From Zavarzinella formosa DSM 19928 (lineage in GTDB: Bacteria > Planctomycetota > Planctomycetia > Gemmatales > Gemmataceae), in the NCBI RefSeq assembly GCF_000255705.1, contig NZ_JH636445.1:202635-236034 (forward strand): a stretch of 33,400 nucleotides of DNA, in the 5' to 3' direction. This document shows, piece by piece, positions 23,615-32,000 of this stretch. Position numbers and translations under genes: made by a program. Positions within the stretch are counted from its first letter, which is position 1; every line of letters starts with the position of its first letter. The notes below the pieces were generated by a model. The model worked only from the letters and a program-made list of their open reading frames with translations. It did not search any database and was not told the DNA's origin.

Positions 23615-25576
23615 ATGCCAATGGCCAAACGATCAGTCCGGTACTTTTTGGCCGCCTTGGCGCTGTGCGGAAGCGGCACGCCAACGCTGTCGGCCCGCGA
23701 AGAACCGGCCGTGATCCGCGAGCCGGATATCACTCCGGTGGTCGGGGAACTTCCCGTCGCTTTGCCGCCAGAGGTCTCGCCGGTGGCCGGGGAAACTCCC
23801 GCCGAATTGCCGCCGAAGTCGATGGACAAACCGCCGCCGCTTAACCGGCCGCTGGAACCATTTTCGGAGATGCTCAAGGAGATGCCGCCGCCGGGCAACC
23901 CGGAACCTCCGATTGACCCGCCGTTGGGTTTCGCCGGGAAAAGCCGCGTGCAGAACCGGTCCGGCAAGAGTGGCGAATTCCAGACAATGGAAGACCGCTG
24001 GCGGATCGGCTTCCCGGAATGGGACCGCTACAATCAGGGGTTTCCGTTCGGCATCGACTACCCGTACAAAGTCGGCGAAATCTCGGACCCGTACAACCAG
24101 AACGTACTGAAGGGTGACTACCCGATTCTCGGGCAGAATATTTTCCTGAACATCACGGGCACGTCCTCAAGCCTGTTCGAGTTCCGGCAACTCCCGACGG
24201 CGACGACGCCTTTTGAAAGCACGCGAGGGGACGGTCCCCGCGATTTCTTTGGGAAAAGCGGCCAGTTCGTCTACAACCAGTTATTTTTGGCGTCGTTCGA
24301 TTTGTTCCAAGGCGACGCGGCTTTCAAACCGCCGGACTGGCGGGTGAAGCTGACTCCCGCCGTGAATTACAACGGCTTGGTCGCCCAGGAACTCGGGGTC
24401 GTCAGCCCCGACGTGCGCGATGGTTTGACACGTTATCGCGGCTGGGTGACGTTGCAGGAGTGGTTCGCCGAACTGAAACTGGCGGACACCAGCCCGCAGT
24501 ACGACTTCGTCTCCGCGCGAGTCGGGGCGCAGCCGTTCACCAGCGATTTTCGCGGGTTCATCTACAGCGACACCAACGCCGCCATTCGCATCTTCGGCAC
24601 CGATTCGGCGAACCGGGCGCAGTACAACTTCGCCGTCTTTCGCCAGTTGGAAAAAGACACGAACAGCATGCTGAACTCGTTTGAGTTCCGCAATCAAACG
24701 GTGGCCATCGCCAACTATTACTATCAGGACTTTATCTTTCCGGGGTACACGGCCGAGGCGAGCATCCATTACAACGAAGACGGCCCCTCGGCCATGTACG
24801 ACCGGAACAAGTTTCTGGTGCGTCCGGACCCCGTGGGCGTGTTCCAGCAGCACCGCGTGCAGGCCGTTTATTTGGGAGCGGCCGGGGACGGTCACATCGA
24901 CCGGTTCAACATCTCGAACGCCGCCTACTGGGTCTTGGGCCGAGACAGCCTGAACCCGCTGGCGGGGCGGGACCAGCGGATTAGCGCGCAGATGGCCGCC
25001 CTCGAAGTCTCCTATGACCGCGACTGGGCGAGATTCCGCCTCTCGGGGTTTTATGCCTCGGGGGACGGCAAGATCGGCAACGGGATCGCCACCGGGTTTG
25101 ACACGATCCTTGACAACCCGGCTTTCGCGGGTGGAGAATTCAGCTTTTGGCAGCGCCAGCAAATCCCGCTGTTCGGGGTGAACGTTTCGCAGAGAAACAG
25201 CCTCGTGCCGGATTTGCGCTCCAGCAAGATTCAAGGGCAGAGCAACTTCGTGAACCCCGGCCTCTGGCTGGCAAACGCCGGGCTGGACCTGGACCTCACG
25301 CCGAAACTGCGGATGATTAACAACGCGAATTTTCTCTGGTTCGACAAAACGGCCGTGCTGGAGCAGTTCATTTTTCAAGGCCAGATGGACCGGGAAATCG
25401 GCGTGGATTTGAGCAGCGGCTTCGAGTACCGGCCCTTGCTCAGCAACAACGTGATCTTCCTGTTCGGAGCATCCACGCTCCTCCCGGCCAACGGTTTTCG
25501 TCAACTTTACAATCGCCTCACCGATCACCGAGGCCCGCTGGCTGCCGCGTTTATGGAAGTCGTGCTGACTTATTAA
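23615..25576 (+). CDS. Probable outer-membrane beta-barrel protein
   Basis: The 653-residue protein starts with a signal peptide (KRSVRYFLAALALCGSG, cleavage near LSA/REE). A proline-rich spacer of ~95 residues follows, with two imperfect copies of a PVxGExPxxLPP unit and then PPLNRPLEPF and PPPGNPEPPIDPPLG. From about residue 150 on, alternating aromatic and polar stretches are typical of beta strands (LFEFRQLP, FVYNQLFLASFDLF, YDFVSARVGAQPF, AQYNFAVFRQLE, AIANYYYQDFIF), ending in MEVVLTY, a C-terminal aromatic as in outer-membrane barrels. I recognise no named porin family and no TonB box or plug. Divergent pairing with the HbpS/GlcG-type gene suggests a shared surface function, which is inference. 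Confidence 0.72.
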   Translation: MPMAKRSVRYFLAALALCGSGTPTLSAREEPAVIREPDITPVVGELPVALPPEVSPVAGETPAELPPKSMDKPPPLNRPLEPFSEMLKEMPPPGNPEPPIDPPLGFAGKSRVQNRSGKSGEFQTMEDRWRIGFPEWDRYNQGFPFGIDYPYKVGEISDPYNQNVLKGDYPILGQNIFLNITGTSSSLFEFRQLPTATTPFESTRGDGPRDFFGKSGQFVYNQLFLASFDLFQGDAAFKPPDWRVKLTPAVNYNGLVAQELGVVSPDVRDGLTRYRGWVTLQEWFAELKLADTSPQYDFVSARVGAQPFTSDFRGFIYSDTNAAIRIFGTDSANRAQYNFAVFRQLEKDTNSMLNSFEFRNQTVAIANYYYQDFIFPGYTAEASIHYNEDGPSAMYDRNKFLVRPDPVGVFQQHRVQAVYLGAAGDGHIDRFNISNAAYWVLGRDSLNPLAGRDQRISAQMAALEVSYDRDWARFRLSGFYASGDGKIGNGIATGFDTILDNPAFAGGEFSFWQRQQIPLFGVNVSQRNSLVPDLRSSKIQGQSNFVNPGLWLANAGLDLDLTPKLRMINNANFLWFDKTAVLEQFIFQGQMDREIGVDLSSGFEYRPLLSNNVIFLFGASTLLPANGFRQLYNRLTDHRGPLAAAFMEVVLTY

Positions 25577-25634
25577 GCATGAACCACAATGTCTGCCAAA
25601 GTTGCAACCGTCATGCCGGACTTCGTCTTTTCGC

Positions 25635-25657
25635 CATTCCCTTGATGAAAAGGAATG
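25635..25657 (+). terminator. Possible terminator of the beta-barrel gene
   Basis: CATTCC (25635-25640) and GGAATG (25652-25657) pair, and the stem can be extended with a bulged C inwards (CTT/AAG) and GCC/GGC outwards. It starts about 58 bases after the beta-barrel stop codon. A second small hairpin, GAAATT-CCA-AATTTC (25663-25677), follows and leads into TTGTTATT. Moderate support only. Confidence 0.4.
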
Positions 25658-25966
25658 TGGCCGAAATTCCAAATTTCTTGTTATTCAAAACATCGCACGA
25701 TGCTATCTTTGCCGCCACACATCAGAAAAATTCCCGCATAATCCTATCGATTAATAATTGATTCATCTCTCTAACGGCAAAAACTTCGTTCCGAGCACAA
25801 GTTCGCCATCTTCATTGAAAACACTTTGTTTCCACTCTGAATGTTGGTTCGATCTTCACTTCGGCTTCCTTCCGTCCACTTATTCGGTTCGATAATGAGT
25901 CTTCATGCCGGTCAGAACCCCGGCCACAAACCCCCATAACGCGATAAGTTTGCGTTCTGTTCGACC

Positions 25967-25993
25967 GACCGCGCAACGTCAGTTGACGCGGTC
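25967..25993 (+). other. Strong hairpin just upstream of the giant gene
   Basis: GACCGCG-CAAC (25967-25977) pairs with GTTG-A-CGCGGTC (25982-25993): 11 base pairs with a single bulged A and a 4-nt loop. It ends 37 bases before the ATG at 26031. It could be a leader-RNA structure, a regulator site or a terminator for upstream transcription; the sequence after it (TTGAGCATTTTACG) has only a short T-run. Confidence 0.4.
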
Positions 25994-26030
25994 TTGAGCA
26001 TTTTACGCACCTTGCCGGAGATCCCGACTG

Positions 26031-29000
26031 ATGCGACCGATTCAATGGCTCTCCCGACTGACGTCCGACAACGCCCGTCGTTCAAATCCCAGTCGAACGG
26101 TCTTGAGAATCGAGAATCTGGAAGCGAGGGAGGTGCCCGCTGACATTTCTTTCGCCCTCGGGGTTCTCACTTTCACGGCTGGCACGGGGATCAACAACAA
26201 CACCTCGGTCACCATCTCCGGCAGTAATTTTGTTTTCAACGACACAGCCGAAACAATCACCAGCAGTGCGACAGGCGCCTCGGGCAGCGGCACCAACACC
26301 GTCACCATCCCGACGACGAACGTCACGGGAATCACCCTGAATTTGGGCACCGGAGCGGATGTGATTCCCGCCGCCGGGGTTGTGATTCCCGGCGTGCCGC
26401 TCATTCTTGGCAACACCGGAACGTCGCTGACCGTCAGCGGGCCAATCACCACGAATGCCGGAAGCATGTCGATCACCGCGACCAACACAATCACGTTGGG
26501 CGCGGATCTGAACACGACCACCGGCAACTTATCCATCTCCAGCGCCAACGCGGTCGCGTTGGGTGCGAATGTGACCACAACCACGGGCACGATCAGCATT
26601 GCCGCGAACACGGACGGAGCTGGAACGCAAGGTATTAGCCAGACTGCTGGTTTGATCACAACCACCAACACCACAGCCACGGCGGCGACGATTACCGCGA
26701 ACACCGCCGGTGGCGGGACCGGAAGCATCACGGTTGACAATTTTTCCGTCGGAGCCGCGGCCGGCGGCAAACTGACTATCAACAGCAATGGCGGCAGCAT
26801 CGTTTACGCCGGAACAACGGCGCTGACCACCTCGCAGCAGGGGTTGGCAAGCGGCGGCTCCGCTCCATCCACCGCACGTATCCTCAAGGCTCACGATTTT
26901 GCGATGTCCTCGCTCGCCACCGGAACCGGAGGTGTCGGAACCAGCGCCAGGCCAATTCAAACAGCTCTTTTTGCCAGCGGAACCGCCAGTTTGACGGCCG
27001 GCAGCGGCGGGGCCTACATGGTCCAATGGCCCACCGCCGGCAGCATCACCATGACTCTGAGCGGAGCCTCGGCCACCGGGGCGAGCGATGTCCGGGTTGT
27101 TTCCGGCAACGCCACCGGCAGCAATCTCACGATTAGCGGGAACGTCACGGCGGCCACCGGGAACATCTATCTGGCGGCGGACGACAATTTGGTCGACAAC
27201 GCCGCCACCATCGGCGGGGCCGGATTCTCGGGAACCGTTTGGATGCAGGCCAATCGCGACGCCTCCACGGCAGGCCAGCCGATCACAATGTCCGCAACGT
27301 CATCCATCGTGACGAGCAACAAAACGAATGTGGTGACCGGAACCCGGACACCGACCACCCAAGCCGTCTATATGGACATTTCTGGTGATGCGACAGGCCC
27401 CTCATTGGTGACTCTCGGGAACATTACCACCGGCGACGGCGGCCGGATCGTTGTCAACTCGATCCCGAACGGGATCGTCGCCGAGGCTGGCAAGATTTCG
27501 ATGGCCGGCACGAGCAATGTGCTGAACGCCGGGCCGACCGGGACCGTCGATCTGAAGGCTGGCATTTCGATCGCCACCCTGGCCGACACCATTGGGGCTT
27601 CCGCAACCCCGATCAAAGTGGCCGGCGGCAACGTGATCATCAACAATAATTTCGGCAACACCTACGTTTCCGGAACAGCTTCCACAACTTACACGGCGAC
27701 TGTCACCAATTTAATAGCGGGTCAAACTGCCGCCCCGATAACCAACCTGGCCTCCGCCGGAACACTGACCGTCGTCGGGCCGATCACGTCCGTGAATTCC
27801 GGCGCGGTGTCTCTGACCGGGACCGGCGGAGTGGTGATCAACGCGGCGCTTGGCGATGCGAACACCGGGAACCTGACAATCAACGCCGGAAGCAATCCGG
27901 CCACCCTGAACACCAGCCTCACCCTGTCCCCGACGCAGGCCCTGTCCGTCACGGCGGCGAATGGTTTGGAAGTCAGTTCCACCGGGGTTCTGACCGGGAC
28001 CGACGCGACAACCAGCGCCGGCGCGGTCACTGTCAACTCCGGCGGGCAAATAACTCCCGCCGGCACGGCGGCCATCGGCACGTTGAGCACCGGCAATCTG
28101 AAGATTGCTTCCGGCGGCAAGTTGCAGATGGAGTTGAATTCCTCTTCTTCTTACGACGCCCTGAATGTAAATGGCACGGTCGATCTCACCGGTTCCACAT
28201 TGATTGCGAACGTCACCGGCTCCTTGTCGGTCGGCGACGCGCTCACCCTCGTGAACAACGACGGCGCCGACCCGGTGGTCGGTCAGTTTGCCACCGGAAC
28301 CATCTATTCGGCCGCCAACAACGCCCGGTATCAATTTACAATCAATTATGCGGGCGGGGATGGCAATGATGTCGTCGCCACGGTCTCCAACATCGTCCAA
28401 ACAAGCCTGCTTGACGTGACGGCCGATGGCATGGCCACGTTGTTTTCGGCCGACGGATTGAACAACAACCTGTCCATGACTCAGGACGGGGTTAATTACA
28501 CCATCACGGACACCGCCGGGGTCATCACCCTTTCCCAAGGGGCAATCAGCGCCGGCTGGACTGGTGATGGCACCCAGACGGTCACCGGGCCGATTGCCGG
28601 GCTTACCGGGCTAACGGTAAACGTCGCCACGGGGTCCGACACGTTGAACAACTTCGACGCGGGGGCTCTTCCTCTTTCCATTCTTGCATTTGGGACGCTT
28701 GACATCGCCGGATTGGTCAAAACGACCGGCGCCTTGACTGTGTCCGGCCCCTCGAACATCACCGACACCACGGGTCTTGGCCTCCTTGGCTCGGCGGCCC
28801 TGAACCTGAGCGCGTCAAACGGTCTCGGAACGCCGGCCCAGCCTCTGAAAACACAGGCCGCGACAATCACCGCCTCGGCCGGAACGGGCGGGGTGTCCGT
28901 CGCCGAAGCCGACGGCGCCCATCTGTCGGTCACCACCACCGGCGATTTAAACGCCACGAACACGGCCGGCCCGCTGACAATCGACTCCGTCAGCGCGGCC

Positions 29001-32000
29001 AACATCAATGTGACATCCACCGGCGGAGATTTGATTGTTCCCAATGCGATTGGCATGACGACAGGCAACGTGTCACTTGCGACGGTGACCAGCGGCGTGT
29101 TAAACCTTGGCGGCACAATCACCACGACGACGGGCAATATCTCTCTCGCCAGCGCGGATGCGGTCACACTGGCGACGAACATCACCACGACCGGCGGCAA
29201 TATTTCCATCGCCGGCTCGAATGCGGTCACGCTGGGGGCGAACATCAGCTCCGGCGCCGGCACCATTAACATTGCCGCGAACACCGATGGCGCCGGAACC
29301 GACAGCTTGTCTCAAACTGGCGGAACGATCACATCGACCAACACGACCACCTCGGCCGTGACAGTCACGGTGAACACGGCTGTCGGCGGGACCGGTGATG
29401 CCGTGTTGGACAGCACCTCCGTTGGAGTGGCCGCCACGGGCGGCACCCTGAACGTCAACAGCAACGGCGGCAACATCCTGTATGCGGGTGCGACGGCCCT
29501 CACGACCTCGCAACAGGGGATCGTCAACGGCGGATCGGCTCCGACTCGGGTGATCACTGCTCGAGATTATCGTTTCACCGCCACAGGCGCCGGCTCGATC
29601 GGCACCGACGCCCGGCCAATGCAAGTCTCTAACATCGGGACTGATAGCGGTGTCACTGGCGTCGCCAGCAATAGTTTGTTTAGTTTGAACGGAGGGGATG
29701 GCGGGGTTTACCTGACCAAATGGAATACGATTGACTTGACCCTGACCGGCGCCAGCGCCACCGGGACCGGGAACATTCGAATTGTCTCCGCCAATGCCAG
29801 TGGTGACAATTTGTACGTTACTGGAAATGTCGGCGCTGTTTCCGGGAACATTTACCTGGCGTCCGATGATGATGTTGGGATTCAGGGAACCTCGATGATC
29901 GGCGGCCCCGGCTTCTCTGGAACCGTGTATATTCAAGGCAACAGAGACCGCGGAAATCCACAGCCATTGAAGATGGACTCCGGCACGTCGATCATCACTA
30001 GCAACACGACCAATACGTCCGTGCCGTTGACGCAATTCCGCACCCCGACCACGCAAGCTGTTTATTTGGACATTTCCGGCGATGCCGGAACTCCCTCGGT
30101 AATCACGCTTGGCAATGTCTCCGCCGGGAACGGCGGCCGAATTGTCGTGAACTCTTCGCCAAATGCCTATCTCGCGACATCGCCCGAGACGGAAGCCGGT
30201 CAAATTCTGATGGCTGGTTCCGCCAATGTGCTTGATGCCGGGGCGACTGGAACCATCGAATTGATCGGTCGAAACACCGCCGCGACAGCGGCAGATGTCA
30301 TCGGAACCGCCGCTTCCCCGGTCAAGGTGGCCGGCGGGAATGTGATTGCCAACACGAACTTGGGCAATACCTATGTGACCGGCCTGTCCGCGACGAACGT
30401 GACCTCCACGACGCAAATCAACACTGACGGAGCAACGGGCCAAACCGGCGCCACCACGACCACCCTGGCCACCACGGCGGGTGTTCTCACGATCAACGGA
30501 GCCACCAACAACGTGAACGGCGGGCCGATCACGCTCACGGGAGCGGATGGTGTGGTTCTAGCCGCCCAGCTTGGCAATTCAACCGCCGGGGCCATCGCCA
30601 TCAACGGGCCGTTGAGCGGTTCCGGCAATATTGTCCTCGGAACGGGCGGCTTGACCGTCACCCAAAACACGGATTCAACATATGACGGCGTGATCAGCGG
30701 GCCTCGATCCGCCACCAAAGCCGGAACCGGCAACCTGACCCTGACGGCCAACAATCTTCACACCCTCGGGACCATCGTGTCCGCCGGGACATTGACCGTC
30801 GGCAACACCACCGGATCGGCCACCGGCACCGGGCCGGTCACCGTCGCGGACGGGGCTTTGCTCTCGGGCACGGGTTTCTCCACCGGCGCGCTGACTGACA
30901 GCGGTACGGTATCGCCGGCCGGGAATGCCATCGGCGTTTTGACGACCGGTTCTCTGTCATTCGGCGCCGCCGGGACACGAACCTTGGCGATTAACCTGAA
31001 CGGCATGAATGCCGGAACCGACTATGATCAACTTCAGGTCAACGGGACCGTTGACCTGACGGGCGCCACGCTGGCGGTGACGACCCAAACGAATTTCAAT
31101 CCGCCGGTCGGAACAGTCCTCACGATTTTGACCAACGACGGTGGCGACACAGTCACTCCCTTCACCGGCCTTCCCCAAGGGGGCGTGATCACCGTCGGCG
31201 CTCGCAAGTACGGGATCAGTTACATCGGCGGCGACGGCAACGATGTGACCCTGACGGCTATCAGCGGCCCGCCGGTCAACACCGTGCCGGGCGACCAAGC
31301 CACGAACGAAGACACGGATCTGGTGTTCTCGGCGGCGACCAGCAATGCCGTCTCGGTTGCCAACGACCCCGAACAATCCGGCAACCTGCGAGTGACTCTG
31401 ACGGCCACCCAAGGTGACCTGTCACTGCCCGCCACCTCCGGTCTCTCCTTCACCGTTGGCGACGGAACGCATGACACCACGATGACATTCACCGGATCAG
31501 TCGCCGATATCAACACGGCGCTGGACGGACTCCGATTCTCCTCCTCCCAAAATCCGACCGGAACGGCAACGATCACCATCGCCACGGATGATCAAGGGGC
31601 GGGCGGGCCGACGATCCAGACCGACACCGATGTCGTGTCCGTGACGGTGACGGCCGTCAACGACGCTCCGGTGAATATTCTGCCTCCCGCGTTTGCCGCA
31701 ACCGAAGACACTCCTGTCGTTCTGGCCGGTATTTCAGTGACGGACGTCGATTCCGGCTCTGGAAACGTTCAGGTCACTCTCTCGGTGCCTGCGGGAATCT
31801 TGAATGTGAAGACCGATGTCACGGGGGGAATTGCCTCCGGGGACGTCACCGGCAACGGAACCAACTCGATTGTGATCACCGGGACGACGGCCGCGATTAA
31901 CGCCACCTTGGCCGATGCCAACGGGCTGACGTTCACGCCCGCCCTGAACGCCAACGGTTCCGTCAGCCTGACGATGCTCACGAACGACCTTGGGAACACT

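Larger units (their letters stand above)
25577..26030. other. AT-rich gene-free gap before the giant surface-protein gene
   Basis: This 454-base stretch holds no convincing gene. The 60-codon frame at 25579-25761 and the minus frame at 25812-26045 lack ribosome sites and known motifs. Bases ~25660-25860 are clearly richer in A and T than the neighbourhood, as expected of a promoter region. Hairpins at 25635-25657 and 25967-25993 are listed separately. Ribosome site GGAG (26016-26019) lies 11 nt before the giant gene's ATG. Confidence 0.5.

Noticed and set aside
24281-25672. 463-codon minus-strand frame opposite the beta-barrel gene
   Set aside because: It is an Arg/Val-rich shadow without ribosome site. 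The plus strand has a signal peptide and beta-barrel pattern.
25579-25761. 60-codon plus-strand frame after the beta-barrel gene
   Set aside because: AT-rich, contains hairpins typical of a transcript end, lacks a ribosome site and has no recognisable motif.
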